Part shown: positions 1 through 9,744 of the stretch, piece by piece | Layout: each line of letters opens with the position of its first letter | Numbering within the stretch: the stretch's first letter is position 1 | Source of the DNA: an uncultured Alphaproteobacteria bacterium | GTDB lineage: Bacteria; Pseudomonadota; Alphaproteobacteria; HIMB59 | DNA: 64,000 bases | Direction: 5' to 3' | Assembly (NCBI GenBank): GCA_902621205.1 | Contig: CACNLH010000002.1 | Location: 62,001-126,000, forward strand | Translations under genes and position numbers: made by a program | Notes under the pieces: generated by a model | The model's database searches: none | The model's input: the letters and a program-made list of their open reading frames with translations, nothing else | What the model was told of the DNA's origin: nothing

Positions 1-1
1 T

Positions 2-1903
2 CCTAATAAAAAAAGTTTTGATGGAATGAAGATTGAGGATCAAATTAAAATTGTTGACTCATTAACAAGAGGTTTGATTAAAAGGCAAAATGAATCGTAT
101 GGTCAAATTGAAAAAGAATTAAAAAAAAATAAAATCTATATTTTAAGAGATAAGTTTTTAAAAAAACATTTGTCCCACATAAAAAATTATTATTTGAATG
201 AAATTATTTCGATTCTGACACCAATTACAGTTGATAGCACACACCCTTTGCCCTTTATACCAAATTTAAGTTTGTGTCTTATCGCTAAAATTAAAAATAA
301 AAAATCAAAAAAAGAATTTATCTCAGTTATGAGAGTATCAGATTTAAAACAACGCTTTCTTAAAATTATTGATAAACAGGGTATTTATTTTTATCCCGTA
401 GAGTCAATAATTAACAATTATGTTGGGGATGTATTCCATGATTTTGATGTTATTGATACAAATCTATTTCGCGTAATAAGGGACAGTGATTTAGAGGTTT
501 TGGAGGAGGCAGACGATCTTATCAGAGAGTTTAAAAAACTTGTCAGGGAAAGAAAAAGAGGACAGGTAATCAGATTAGATGTTCAAAAAAGTCTTAATAA
601 TAATTTTAAATCATTCATCATTAACGAGTTGAATGTATCTGAAAATGAAATTTTTGAATACGAAGATCTACTGGGGTTCGACCAATTATCAGAAGTCTTT
701 GGAAATATAAAAAACAAGAATTTAAATTATAAAAAATTTAAACCTCGTTTCCCACAGCGAATAAATGATTTTGGCGGTGATTGTTTTGCAGCAATCAAAA
801 AAAAGGATTTAGTTGTACACCACCCTTTTGAGTCTTTTAATGTTGTTGTTAGTTTTTTAGATCAAGCATCAAACGACAAAAACGTTGTGGCAATTAAGCA
901 AACTTTGTATCGTACTAGCGATCAATCGCCAATCATTGATGCACTCATTCGTGCTGCTGATGCTGGTAAATCTGTAACAGCAGTTGTTGAGTTAAAAGCA
1001 AGGTTTGATGAAGAAAAAAATCTACAGTGGGCATCAAATTTGGAAAAAGCTGGAGTTCAAGTAGTGTATGGTTTTTTAAATCTAAAAATTCATGCAAAAG
1101 TTTCCTTAGTTACTAGAAGAGAAAAAAAAAATTTAGTCCATTACGTTCACTATGGTACTGGTAACTATCATCCTCAAACAGCAAAGGTTTATACAGATCT
1201 ATCATTTTTTACTTGTAATAAAGATCTAGCATCTGATGCTATAAAATTATTTCATTATATGAGTAGTTACAACATGGCAAAAGATTTTAAACGAATATCT
1301 TTCTCTCCATATAACTTAAGACAAAAACTATACGAACATATTGACTACGAAATAGGTTTATCAAAAATTAAAAAGCCAGCTAACATATGGATCAAGATGA
1401 ATAATTTAGTTGATCAAGAAATAATTAACAAACTTTACGAAGCATCTAAAGCAGGAGTGAAAATTACTTGTTTAATTAGAGGTATCTGCTGCTTAGTTCC
1501 TGGTGTTAAAGGAATGTCAGAAAACATAGAAGTTAAAAGTATTGTAGGAAGATTTTTAGAGCATTCACGTGTAGTTTGTTTCGGAAAAGGCAATAAACTA
1601 CCCAGTAAAAAAGCAAAAATTTATATTTCATCTGCTGACTGGATGACTAGAAATTTTGACAGGCGCGTGGAAACATTAGTTCCTATCGATAACAAAACTG
1701 TTCACGAACAAATTTTATATCAAATTATGTACACTGCCATTAACGATAATCAAAATACTTGGATACTCGACTCAGATGGAAATTATCAAAAAATAAACTC
1801 TAAACTAAAAATAGACTCACATAAATATTTTATGACCAACCCTAGTCTCTCAGGGAGAGGCACTGCTGCCAAAAAGGTCTATAAAAAAATAGAAAAACAA
1901 TAA
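2..1903 (+). CDS. ppk: Polyphosphate kinase 1 (5' end outside window)
   Basis: PPK1 makes long-chain polyphosphate reversibly from ATP and stores phosphate. The frame is open to the window edge, so the ATG at 26 is internal; about 634 residues remain of a usual ~690. The missing part is the start of the N-terminal domain. Visible hallmarks, counted from the ATG at 26, are the phospho-acceptor histidine H356 in LKIHAK and the HYGTGNYH segment about 20 residues later, followed by the TDLSFFT strand. The C-terminal SSADWMTRNFDRRVE motif is intact. phoR starts 1 base after the stop, so the gene appears to head the Pho cluster; its promoter is not visible. Confidence 0.96.
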   Translation, partial: PNKKSFDGMKIEDQIKIVDSLTRGLIKRQNESYGQIEKELKKNKIYILRDKFLKKHLSHIKNYYLNEIISILTPITVDSTHPLPFIPNLSLCLIAKIKNKKSKKEFISVMRVSDLKQRFLKIIDKQGIYFYPVESIINNYVGDVFHDFDVIDTNLFRVIRDSDLEVLEEADDLIREFKKLVRERKRGQVIRLDVQKSLNNNFKSFIINELNVSENEIFEYEDLLGFDQLSEVFGNIKNKNLNYKKFKPRFPQRINDFGGDCFAAIKKKDLVVHHPFESFNVVVSFLDQASNDKNVVAIKQTLYRTSDQSPIIDALIRAADAGKSVTAVVELKARFDEEKNLQWASNLEKAGVQVVYGFLNLKIHAKVSLVTRREKKNLVHYVHYGTGNYHPQTAKVYTDLSFFTCNKDLASDAIKLFHYMSSYNMAKDFKRISFSPYNLRQKLYEHIDYEIGLSKIKKPANIWIKMNNLVDQEIINKLYEASKAGVKITCLIRGICCLVPGVKGMSENIEVKSIVGRFLEHSRVVCFGKGNKLPSKKAKIYISSADWMTRNFDRRVETLVPIDNKTVHEQILYQIMYTAINDNQNTWILDSDGNYQKINSKLKIDSHKYFMTNPSLSGRGTAAKKVYKKIEKQ

Positions 1904-1904
1904 A

Positions 1905-3170
1905 ATGTTATTTGTATTTTCTATTGCTGTTCTCTCATTAAACTTATTTTTGTTTTTTAGTACTTCAATTAATATTTTTTTAATATCAATTATTTCTCAG
2001 AGTTTAGTTTATTTCATTTCTTATTATTTCTTTGAGAGCTATCTTGAAAAAAAAACTTTTGACCTAAGAAAATCTGACAATATGTTATTTACAAAAGTCC
2101 GAAATATTTTAGAAGAGACTCTTTTAGACAAAGAAAGACGCATCGAAGTTGGTGACAAACAAAGTTTGGAGTATCAAGACATTCTTAACTCCTTAGACCT
2201 CTCAATAGTTATTATAGATTACGATTATAATATCATATTCGTTAATAATATTTTCAAAGAGACATTTAATTTAGAAAATGCAGATAACCTTAAAATAGGT
2301 TTAAGAGACTTATCTTTGTCTGAAAATCTAAGTAACGCACTTAAAACTAAATCAAAAAAAAATTTTGAGTGGAACAGATTAATACCAAATGACCGATATT
2401 ACGACGTTACAGGATTTCCAATTAACGATTTTTTTTGCGTTGCTTTTAAAGACATTACTGCAATTAAAAATCTTGAGATGGTAAGAACTGACTTCGTAGC
2501 TAATGTAAGTCACGAATTAAAAACTCCACTCTCTTCAATAATAGGATATTTAGAAACACTTTTAACTGTTGACGATGAAAAAAATAAAAAAAAATTTATT
2601 TCAATTATTCAAGATCAGTCAAATCGAATGAACTCTTTGATTGATGATCTATTAAGTTTAAGTTCCATCGAGAATAAAAAAACTAATGAGAATGACCAAT
2701 TTTGTAATTTATTAAATACCGTTAAAATTGGAATAAACTCATTGGAGTCAAAAATTTTAAAGAAAAAAATAAATGTTGATATTAATTTAGACCAATCTCT
2801 TTTAGTTGGATGTCCTCATGAAGAATTTATTCAAGTGGTTGTCAATATCGTTAACAACGCTGTTAAATATTCAAAAGATGGTGCTAAAATTTTAATTAAA
2901 GCTCGTGAAAAAATGAATACTAGCAATATGACTGAATATGTCGAAATTTCCTTCAAGGATAATGGCATAGGCATTGCAGAAGAGCACATCTCAAGGCTTA
3001 CCGAGAGATTTTACAGAGTGGACAGTGCTCGATCCAAAGAGGTTGGTGGTACTGGATTAGGCCTTTCAATTGTGAAACATATTTTGAATAAAAACATGGG
3101 TTTTATTGACATAAAAAGTGAAGTTGGAAAAGGCTCAGAGTTTTTAATCACAATTCCAAAGCATGCTTAA
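1905..3170 (+). CDS. phoR: Phosphate regulon sensor histidine kinase PhoR
   Basis: This membrane kinase senses phosphate status through the Pst/PhoU complex and phosphorylates PhoB. The 421 residues show two hydrophobic segments at about 1-43, a PAS-like region at about 90-185, the HisKA motif VSHELKTP with phospho-acceptor H203, and an ATPase domain with NIVNNAVKY, DNGIGI and GGTGLGLSIVKH. Its place between ppk and pstS, with phoB at the far end of the pst genes, supports PhoR over a generic kinase. The ATG lies 1 base after the ppk stop, suggesting co-transcription. Confidence 0.93.
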   Translation: MLFVFSIAVLSLNLFLFFSTSINIFLISIISQSLVYFISYYFFESYLEKKTFDLRKSDNMLFTKVRNILEETLLDKERRIEVGDKQSLEYQDILNSLDLSIVIIDYDYNIIFVNNIFKETFNLENADNLKIGLRDLSLSENLSNALKTKSKKNFEWNRLIPNDRYYDVTGFPINDFFCVAFKDITAIKNLEMVRTDFVANVSHELKTPLSSIIGYLETLLTVDDEKNKKKFISIIQDQSNRMNSLIDDLLSLSSIENKKTNENDQFCNLLNTVKIGINSLESKILKKKINVDINLDQSLLVGCPHEEFIQVVVNIVNNAVKYSKDGAKILIKAREKMNTSNMTEYVEISFKDNGIGIAEEHISRLTERFYRVDSARSKEVGGTGLGLSIVKHILNKNMGFIDIKSEVGKGSEFLITIPKHA

Positions 3171-3211
3171 TAAAACTTTAACATATTTGTAACATAAGAT
3201 TTACTTCTAAT
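3166..3211 (+). promoter_or_regulatory. Pho box and -10 of the pstS promoter
   Basis: Three imperfect 11-base direct repeats occur in tandem: CTTAATAAAAC (3166-3176), TTTAACATATT (3177-3187) and TGTAACATAAG (3188-3198). The last two share TNTAACAT at exactly 11-base spacing, the arrangement PhoB dimers bind. A -10-like TCTAAT (5 of 6 to TATAAT) sits at 3206-3211, about 10 bases beyond the repeats, so the repeats take the place of a -35. This fits a PhoB-activated promoter driving pstS onward. The repeats are read directly; PhoB binding is inferred. Confidence 0.75.
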
Positions 3212-3254
3212 GGATATTTTTAGCTCAATTTAAACAACATAAAGGAACTTAACT

Positions 3255-4331
3255 ATGAAAAAATCTATGTTAACTTTTCTTGCTCTAGCAGTAAGCGTAC
3301 TTTTCTCTGCTGAAACTTTTGCAAGAGATCAAATTAATATTGTTGGCTCATCAACAGTATACCCATATGGAACAGTAAACGCACAAAGACTCGGCGAGTC
3401 AGGTTTTAAAACCCCCACTTACAATCCAATTGGAACTGGTGGTGGAATGAAAGCATTTTGTGCTGGTGTGGGAGTTGAATTTCCAGATATTACTGGAGCG
3501 TCACGACCAATGAAAGCTAAAGAAGCTAAATTATGTCTTGAAGCCGGTGTAACAAACGTAATTGAAGTGATGTGGGCTAATGACGGTATTACTTTTTCTC
3601 ACTCCAACGAAGCAGAACCTTTTTCTCTAACAAGAGAAGAAATCTTTACAGCTATGGCTGCAAAAGTTGTTGTTGATGGTGAAGTGGTCGAAAATCCATA
3701 TCAAACTTGGAACGAAATTAACCCAAGCCTTCCTGCATATAAAATTGAAGTATTAGTAGCTCCTCCAACCTCAGGAACAAGAGATGCATTTGATGGTAAA
3801 GTAATGGAAGCTGGATGTACATTAGAAGCAGTAACTGGCAGTGACGATGGATGTACTGATTACAGAGAAGATGGAAAAATCATCGAGATGGGTGAGAATG
3901 ACACTCTTATTGTTCAAAAACTAGTTGAGGATCCAGAACGTTTTGGTTACTTTGGTTATTCTTATCTAAAAGACAACGGAGATAAATTACAACCATCTAC
4001 TGTTGAGGGAGTAGTACCATCTGCTGAATCCATTGCAACTTATGAGTATCCAATGGCAAGACCTCTTTTCATATACTTAAAAGCAGATCACATCGGGGTT
4101 GTACCTGGCATTCAGGAGTTTGCACAAATGATGGTAAGTGATGAAGCAATTGGTGATAACGGTTACCTAACAAAAATTGGTGCTGCACCTATGGTACCAG
4201 ACCTTATCAATAGAGTAAGAAACGTTACTGACAGCTTAGATGCAATGGGATTTGATATTGCAGCATGTGCTGAAAAAAAACATCCATTAAAAGATGCTGG
4301 TTACGCTTTTTCAAGCGGACTTTGTAAGTAA
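3255..4331 (+). CDS. pstS: Phosphate ABC transporter substrate-binding protein PstS
   Basis: This periplasmic protein captures phosphate for PstCAB. Residues 1-23 form a signal peptide ending ETFA before RDQINIVGSSTVYPYG, where the GSSTVYP phosphate-binding loop begins. GTGGGMKAFC, TGASRPMK and PTSGTRDAFDG are further ligand-loop segments of the family. It has 358 residues, normal for the long alphaproteobacterial form. AAGGAA lies upstream of the ATG. A Pho box is 57-89 bases upstream and a strong stem-loop separates it from pstC, as expected for a binding protein needed in excess over its permease. Confidence 0.95.
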   Translation: MKKSMLTFLALAVSVLFSAETFARDQINIVGSSTVYPYGTVNAQRLGESGFKTPTYNPIGTGGGMKAFCAGVGVEFPDITGASRPMKAKEAKLCLEAGVTNVIEVMWANDGITFSHSNEAEPFSLTREEIFTAMAAKVVVDGEVVENPYQTWNEINPSLPAYKIEVLVAPPTSGTRDAFDGKVMEAGCTLEAVTGSDDGCTDYREDGKIIEMGENDTLIVQKLVEDPERFGYFGYSYLKDNGDKLQPSTVEGVVPSAESIATYEYPMARPLFIYLKADHIGVVPGIQEFAQMMVSDEAIGDNGYLTKIGAAPMVPDLINRVRNVTDSLDAMGFDIAACAEKKHPLKDAGYAFSSGLCK

Positions 4332-4353
4332 GCATTAATTAATTATCTTATTT

Positions 4354-4379
4354 TTAGGGGCAAGATTTCTTGCCCCTAA
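4354..4379 (+). promoter_or_regulatory. Intercistronic stem-loop between pstS and pstC
   Basis: TTAGGGGCAAG (4354-4364) pairs perfectly with CTTGCCCCTAA (4369-4379) around an ATTT loop. Such GC content is exceptional here. No T-run follows on the plus strand, so I read it as an mRNA-stabilising or partial-termination hairpin that raises pstS over pstC, not a full terminator. Confidence 0.7.
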
Positions 4380-4411
4380 GACAAAATCAGTTTATAGAGG
4401 AATAGGACAAT

Positions 4412-5848
4412 ATGCTTTATTTATCACTTGTTTTTGTTTTTATACTTTCTTACTCTTTTTACTTCTATGGTAAAAAAAGAGCATTAAGCCTAAAATTTAA
4501 AAAAAATGAAAATCTTTCCTCTCTTCCAGATTATTATGGATATTACGTTGTCCTTTTAGTTTTTTTTCCAGCAATAATTATTTGGTTCTTTTTACTTATT
4601 TTTAAATCAAACTTTCAAGAGATGTTTGTAATGTCCCCTGTGTTATTTCCAGATGTCGCTACATGGAGCTCTGGAAAATTCGGTTTAATTATGAATAAGA
4701 TTAGCAACCTATCTATAATTGTTAATTTATCAGAAATTGATTTGACCGTAGGCGATAAATCAATTTTAAAAATGGCCAGTGAGAGTGAGATAATTGCAGC
4801 AAAAAATTTAGCAAATTTTGACAAGATCTACGGATGGTCGAATTTAACTCTATTTATTATTCTACCTGTGCTTTTAGGATTTTTGGCTACGAAATCAATA
4901 TCAGGAAAACTAAATGCACAGCCAATTGTTGAGAAAATAATTTCATATGTTATCAAGGGCAGTTCTTATATTGCAATATTCATTACTTTTGGAATCTTCT
5001 TTTCTCTTGTTTTCGAGGCCATTAATTTTTTTCGGTACGTAAATTTTATGGACTTTTTCTTTAATACGGCATGGAATCCCAATAGAGCTTTTGTTATCAA
5101 TGCATCAGAAGGCTTCGATCAAGAGGCTTTAAAAGAGGCTTTTGGTTTTGTACCTTTGCTTACCGGAACGCTTTTAATTGCATCTGTTGCCATGTTAGTC
5201 GCTGTTCCTTTAGGACTGCTAACAGCAATTTATTTAGCAGAGTATGCGTCATCAAAAGTAAGAGATATAGCTAAACCAATAATTGAAATTCTTGCTGGCA
5301 TACCCACAGTTGTTTATGGATTTTTTGCTGCTTTATCACTGGCACCTTTCATAAAAGATGTCGGTGAAGGCGTTGGATTACCGGTGTCCGCTGAAAGTGC
5401 TCTAGCTGCAGGTTTAGCGATGGGGGTTATGATCATACCTTTTGTTTCCTCTCTTAGTGACGATGTCATAAAAGCAGTTCCTCAATCTTTAAGAGAGGGC
5501 TCTTATGCAATTGGAGCAACTAAATCAGAAACTATTAAAAAAGTAATTTTACCAGCAGCTCTAGCTGGAATAATGGGCTCATTTTTATTAGCTATATCTA
5601 GGGCAATAGGTGAGACAATGATTGTCGTTATGGCCGCCAGCCTAAGAGCAAATCTTACTTTTAATCCCTTGGAGCCAGCGACTACAATAACAACACAGAT
5701 TGTTACAAGTTTGATAGGAGATGTCGAGTTTGATAATCCAAAAACCTTAGTTGCTTTTGCCTTAGGCCTAACTTTATTTGTAATGACATTAATTCTTAAT
5801 ATTGCTGCTATAACAATAGTAAAAAAGTACAGAGAAAAATATGAGTAG
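4412..5848 (+). CDS. pstC: Phosphate ABC transporter permease PstC
   Basis: One of two membrane subunits of the high-affinity phosphate importer. It has 478 residues with several transmembrane segments. Residues 1-240 hold N-terminal membrane helices and a long extracytoplasmic stretch typical of alphaproteobacterial PstC. The permease domain follows, with ETMIVVMAA and the EGSYAIGATKSETIKKVILPAA coupling loop that contacts PstB. AGAGGAATAGG upstream of the ATG provides the ribosome site. Its 3' end overlaps pstA by 8 bases. Confidence 0.93.
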   Translation: MLYLSLVFVFILSYSFYFYGKKRALSLKFKKNENLSSLPDYYGYYVVLLVFFPAIIIWFFLLIFKSNFQEMFVMSPVLFPDVATWSSGKFGLIMNKISNLSIIVNLSEIDLTVGDKSILKMASESEIIAAKNLANFDKIYGWSNLTLFIILPVLLGFLATKSISGKLNAQPIVEKIISYVIKGSSYIAIFITFGIFFSLVFEAINFFRYVNFMDFFFNTAWNPNRAFVINASEGFDQEALKEAFGFVPLLTGTLLIASVAMLVAVPLGLLTAIYLAEYASSKVRDIAKPIIEILAGIPTVVYGFFAALSLAPFIKDVGEGVGLPVSAESALAAGLAMGVMIIPFVSSLSDDVIKAVPQSLREGSYAIGATKSETIKKVILPAALAGIMGSFLLAISRAIGETMIVVMAASLRANLTFNPLEPATTITTQIVTSLIGDVEFDNPKTLVAFALGLTLFVMTLILNIAAITIVKKYREKYE

Positions 5849-7091
5849 TTTAGAAAAGAGACTTGCAGCAGAGAAACGTTTCAAATTTTATGGAATGTTT
5901 GCGATGACTCTCTCTTTGTTCTTCGTGCTTATTTTAATGTATAAAATTTTTTCTACCGGCAGTGGTGCTTTTGTTAGAACAACTATTAATGCTGATGTTT
6001 ATTTTGACCCAAATTTTATAGAGGTTTCTAGTAACTCCTCCAAAAAAGAAATAATGAAAGCATCTTATGTTGATCTTGCTGATCAAGTGATTAACCAAAA
6101 CCATCCTGGATTAGATGAAGAAAATTTTATTAAAGTCAGAGAAATGTACACAAGAAAATTTGATTATCAGCTGAGAGATTATATTGCAAACAATCCAAAT
6201 GTAATTGGAAAAACTGTCAATTTAGATATATCTGCCTCATCAGATCTTGACCAAATTGTCAAAGGAAACTATCCAAGAAATGTTCCCGAAGCACAACGAA
6301 AAATAAATGATTATCAACTTTCTATCTTAGACTCTTTAGACTCCAAAGGTAAAATGTCTAAGACATTCAATTTTTGGTTTTTCACAAATGGAGACTCAAG
6401 AGATCCAGAAACAGCCGGAATACTTGGAGCACTTATGGGGTCTTTTTATGCTTTATTGATCTGTTTTAGTTTTGCTTTTCCAATCGGACTTTTGGCTTCT
6501 GTGTACTTAGAGGAATTTGTTAAACCAGGAAAAATAACTGACATTATTGAAGTAAATATAAATAACCTTGCGGCGGTTCCCTCTATTGTTTACGGACTTT
6601 TAGGCTTAGGTATGCTAATTGGAGTTTTTGGGATGCCATATCAAGTCCCTTTAGTTGGAGGATTAGTTTTAGGTTTTATGACTTTACCAACAATTATTAT
6701 AGCATCTAGGGCATCGCTCAGAGGCGTCCCCCCTTCAATTAGAGAGGGAGCACTTGCTGTGGGGGCTACTAAAATGCAAACTGTATTTCATCATGTAATC
6801 CCTTTATCTTTGCCAGGTACTCTTACTGGAACAATTATTGGAATGGCACAAGCTTTGGGTGAGACAGCCCCTTTATTATTGGTAGGTATGGTTGCTTTTG
6901 TGATGGAAATACCGGGAGGGGCATTCGACCCTGCCACTGGTCTTCCTTCACAAATATATCTATGGTCTGAGAGCGCTGAAAGAGGTTTCCTCGAAAAAAC
7001 ATCTGCAGGAATAATGCTACTTTTATCTTTTTTGATTATAATGAATACTGTGGCAGTGTTGGTAAGAAGAAAATTGGAGGTGAAATGGTAG
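5841..7091 (+). CDS. pstA: Phosphate ABC transporter permease PstA
   Basis: Second membrane subunit of the phosphate importer. It has 416 residues: one N-terminal membrane segment at about 18-38, a periplasmic domain to about residue 190, then the permease core with [20 protein letters not shown] as the ATPase-coupling loop and [10 protein letters not shown]. The long N-terminal domain is the form known in alphaproteobacteria. It overlaps pstC by 8 bases and pstB by 7, which indicates translational coupling of the whole set. Confidence 0.93.
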   Translation: MSSLEKRLAAEKRFKFYGMFAMTLSLFFVLILMYKIFSTGSGAFVRTTINADVYFDPNFIEVSSNSSKKEIMKASYVDLADQVINQNHPGLDEENFIKVREMYTRKFDYQLRDYIANNPNVIGKTVNLDISASSDLDQIVKGNYPRNVPEAQRKINDYQLSILDSLDSKGKMSKTFNFWFFTNGDSRDPETAGILGALMGSFYALLICFSFAFPIGLLASVYLEEFVKPGKITDIIEVNINNLAAVPSIVYGLLGLGMLIGVFGMPYQVPLVGGLVLGFMTLPTIIIASRASLRGVPPSIREGALAVGATKMQTVFHHVIPLSLPGTLTGTIIGMAQALGETAPLLLVGMVAFVMEIPGGAFDPATGLPSQIYLWSESAERGFLEKTSAGIMLLLSFLIIMNTVAVLVRRKLEVKW

Positions 7092-7861
7092 ATCAAAACA
7101 GCAATTATGCTTTGCAAACAAGTGAGGTATATGTCCACTATGGAAAAAAAATGGCAATCAATAACGTTGCTCTTAATTTTCCAAAAAATGAAGTAACTTC
7201 TCTTATAGGACCCTCAGGTTGTGGTAAGTCGACATTTTTGCGATGTTTAAACCGTATGAATGATGTAATAGATATTTGTAATGTTAAAGGTAAGTTTTTG
7301 TTGAATGGCAATGTTGATATATATAGCCCTGATATACAGGTAGAAACTCTTCGCGAAAAAGTTGGAATGGTTTTTCAAAAACCCAATCCTTTTCCAAAAA
7401 CTATTTATGAAAATGTTGCCTACGGACCAAAAATTCATGGTATTGCTTCTTCTCAAAATGAATTAGATGAAATAGTAAAAGACTCACTTCACAGAGCGGG
7501 TCTTTATGAAGAGGTAAAAGATAGAATGGATGATATTGCTACCGGTTTATCAGGAGGACAACAGCAAAGATTGTGCATTGCAAGAGCGATTGCTATAAGA
7601 CCGGAAATCATTTTGATGGACGAACCTTGTTCTGCATTAGATCCAATAGCAACCGCAAAAATAGAAGATTTAATTAACGAATTGAAAGAAAATTACACAA
7701 TTATTATAGTAACTCATTCTATGTCTCAAGCATCACGAGTATCATCTAAAACTGCGTTTTTTCATTTAGGTAACCTTGTCGAATATGGAGAAACTGGTAA
7801 GATATTTACAAAACCTGATAAAGAACAAACAAATGACTACATAACTGGAAGGTTTGGTTAA
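7085..7861 (+). CDS. pstB: Phosphate ABC transporter ATPase PstB
   Basis: Cytoplasmic ATPase that powers phosphate import and takes part in PhoR signalling. The 258 residues contain Walker [10 protein letters not shown], the Q-loop in [11 protein letters not shown], signature LSGGQQQRL, Walker B IILMDEP and the switch histidine in VTHSM. All are intact. TTGGAGGTGAA precedes the ATG inside pstA. phoU begins 1 base after its stop. Confidence 0.96.
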   Translation: MVDQNSNYALQTSEVYVHYGKKMAINNVALNFPKNEVTSLIGPSGCGKSTFLRCLNRMNDVIDICNVKGKFLLNGNVDIYSPDIQVETLREKVGMVFQKPNPFPKTIYENVAYGPKIHGIASSQNELDEIVKDSLHRAGLYEEVKDRMDDIATGLSGGQQQRLCIARAIAIRPEIILMDEPCSALDPIATAKIEDLINELKENYTIIIVTHSMSQASRVSSKTAFFHLGNLVEYGETGKIFTKPDKEQTNDYITGRFG

Positions 7862-7862
7862 A

Positions 7863-8546
7863 ATGGAAACAGCACACACAGATAAAAACTTTGAACAAAA
7901 GTTAAATCATCTTACAGATAATTTAATTAAAATGAGTAATATTGTTGAGAAACAAATTGAAATTGCAGTAAATGTTATTAAATCTAAAGACTCATCTGAT
8001 GCACAGACAACACAGAATCTTGATGAACAAGTTGATGAAGTGGAAAGAGATGTTAGGGATTTAAGTTTCGAAATTATGACTTTACATAGACCCGTTGCCA
8101 GTGATTTAAGACTAGTTTTCACTGCCCTCAAAGTTTCAAAAGAGCTTGAGAGAATGGGAGATCACTCTAGAAATTTAGCAAAAAGAGCTATTTCAATTTC
8201 TTCTTCATTTGACGAGGATTTAACGGACCAAATGCATAATTTAGGTAAAGGTGTCCAAAAAATGGTTAATCAAACACTTGAGAGTTTTTTTAAAAAAGAT
8301 GAGGTACAGGCAAGGATCTCATGGAATCAAGATGCAGAAATTGACAGGCAGTACAAATCTTTATTATCTGATTTAATAGAAAGAATGCACAATAAAGAAA
8401 CAAGTGTTGTTGATGAAGGCACTAAGCCAATTTTAATTGCAAAGTCCTTAGAAAGAATAGGTGATCATGCTACTAACATAGCTGAAGAGGTCATTTTTAA
8501 CATTACAGGTCATTATATTGATTTAAAAAAATCTGATTTTGAATGA
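7863..8546 (+). CDS. phoU: Phosphate signalling protein PhoU
   Basis: PhoU links the PstSCAB transporter to PhoR and keeps the Pho regulon off when phosphate is plentiful. The 227 residues form two PhoU repeats, each with a metal-binding E/D-rich motif (ERMGDHSRNLAKRA and ERIGDHATNIAEEV). I place the start at the ATG 7863-7865, 1 base after the pstB stop with GGAAGG upstream; an in-frame TTG at 7854 is less likely. It overlaps phoB by 4 bases (ATGA). Confidence 0.95.
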   Translation: METAHTDKNFEQKLNHLTDNLIKMSNIVEKQIEIAVNVIKSKDSSDAQTTQNLDEQVDEVERDVRDLSFEIMTLHRPVASDLRLVFTALKVSKELERMGDHSRNLAKRAISISSSFDEDLTDQMHNLGKGVQKMVNQTLESFFKKDEVQARISWNQDAEIDRQYKSLLSDLIERMHNKETSVVDEGTKPILIAKSLERIGDHATNIAEEVIFNITGHYIDLKKSDFE

Positions 8547-9232
8547 CAGACAAGATTTTAGTTGTAGAGGATGAAAAACCAATCTCAGAATTAATTGGAT
8601 TTCATTTAGAACAACAAAACTACCAAATAAAATTTTCATACGACGGAGAATCTGCAATCCAAGAGATCGAACATTGGCTGCCTGATTTAATTTTATTAGA
8701 TTGGATGCTACCAAATATATCGGGCATTGAAGTTTTAAAGAGAATTAAAAGAAAAGATAATCTAAAAAAAATTCCAATTATAATGTTAACAGCTAAAGGT
8801 CAAGAGGATGATAAAATTAGAGGTTTTGAATTAGGTGTGGAGGATTATGTAACCAAACCTTTTCTTCCAAGTGAGATCCTTGCTAGAATTAAATCATTAC
8901 TTAAAAGAACAAAAGCAAGAGAAGAGAACGACTCACTCAAGTTTCATGATATTAACATTAATCTTACCAACAGAAGGGTATCAAGGGGTGAGAGAAAATT
9001 AAATTTAGGACCGACTGAATTTAATCTTTTAAAATTTTTTATTGAAAATAAAGGTAGAGTCTATTCTAGGCAGCAACTATTGGATAATGTTTGGTTAAAT
9101 GACGCTTACGTTGAACCTAGAACAGTTGATGTTCACATAAGAAGACTCAGAAAAGAGCTGAATTTACCAGGAGAAAAAGATTTCATTCGAACAGTTAGAT
9201 CCGCTGGCTACTCTATCGATTCAGAAAATTAA
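8543..9232 (+). CDS. phoB: Phosphate regulon response regulator PhoB
   Basis: Transcription activator of phosphate-starvation genes. The receiver domain has acidic pocket EDE at 9-11, phospho-acceptor D53, T83 and K105. A linker at about 120-135 leads to a winged-helix domain with RTVDVHIRRLRKELN as the DNA-recognition region. It has 229 residues, the family norm. The start overlaps phoU. The recognition helix is conventional, which supports reading the 11-base repeats before pstS as its site. Confidence 0.95.
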   Translation: MTDKILVVEDEKPISELIGFHLEQQNYQIKFSYDGESAIQEIEHWLPDLILLDWMLPNISGIEVLKRIKRKDNLKKIPIIMLTAKGQEDDKIRGFELGVEDYVTKPFLPSEILARIKSLLKRTKAREENDSLKFHDININLTNRRVSRGERKLNLGPTEFNLLKFFIENKGRVYSRQQLLDNVWLNDAYVEPRTVDVHIRRLRKELNLPGEKDFIRTVRSAGYSIDSEN

Positions 9233-9233
9233 A

Positions 9234-9704
9234 ATGATTAAAATTCTTGTACTTTGTACAGGTAACTCTTGTCGATCAATTATAACAGAGGGGCTTTTAA
9301 ACCATTATGGTAAAGACTTTTTTAATGCTTATAGTGCAGGAAGCCACCCTGCAGGATATGTGCATCCATTAAGTATCAAAACATTAGAAAAAAATAAAAT
9401 TTTCCTAGACAATTTTAAAAGTCAATCATGGAATGATTTTTCAGATATTAATTTTGATTTGGTTATTACTGTGTGTGATAATGCAGCTGGAGAAACTTGC
9501 CCCCTGTATCTCAAAAATACATTAAAGGCACATTGGAGTGTAGCTGATCCTGCAAAATTTAAAGGCACTGAAGAGGAAGTTGAGATAGAATTTTTAAAAG
9601 TATTCAATGTTCTTAAAAAAAGATGTCTTGCACTAGTTCAAAATTATAAGCAAAACAACTTATTAAATATCGATCAAATAAAAGAAATTGGAAATTTAAT
9701 CTAA
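9234..9704 (+). CDS. arsC: Thioredoxin-type arsenate reductase, LMW phosphatase fold
   Basis: This protein probably reduces arsenate to arsenite. The 156 residues start with the phosphatase loop CTGNSCRS (C8, R14). C81 and C89 in VCDNAAGETCP complete the cysteine triad used by the Staphylococcus-type ArsC disulfide relay, and HWSVADP follows as in that family. A plain tyrosine phosphatase would lack the second pair. It starts 1 base after phoB, so it is probably co-expressed with the Pho regulon. This makes sense because Pst-type uptake admits arsenate. No arsenite efflux gene is visible here. Confidence 0.88.
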   Translation: MIKILVLCTGNSCRSIITEGLLNHYGKDFFNAYSAGSHPAGYVHPLSIKTLEKNKIFLDNFKSQSWNDFSDINFDLVITVCDNAAGETCPLYLKNTLKAHWSVADPAKFKGTEEEVEIEFLKVFNVLKKRCLALVQNYKQNNLLNIDQIKEIGNLI

Positions 9705-9744
9705 ATTTAACTTTAATTTAATATAAATGATTATTTTATTAGGT

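Noticed and set aside
26-28. ATG at 26 as the start of ppk
   Set aside because: The frame is open to the window edge and about 55-60 conserved N-terminal residues are missing, so the true start lies upstream of the window.
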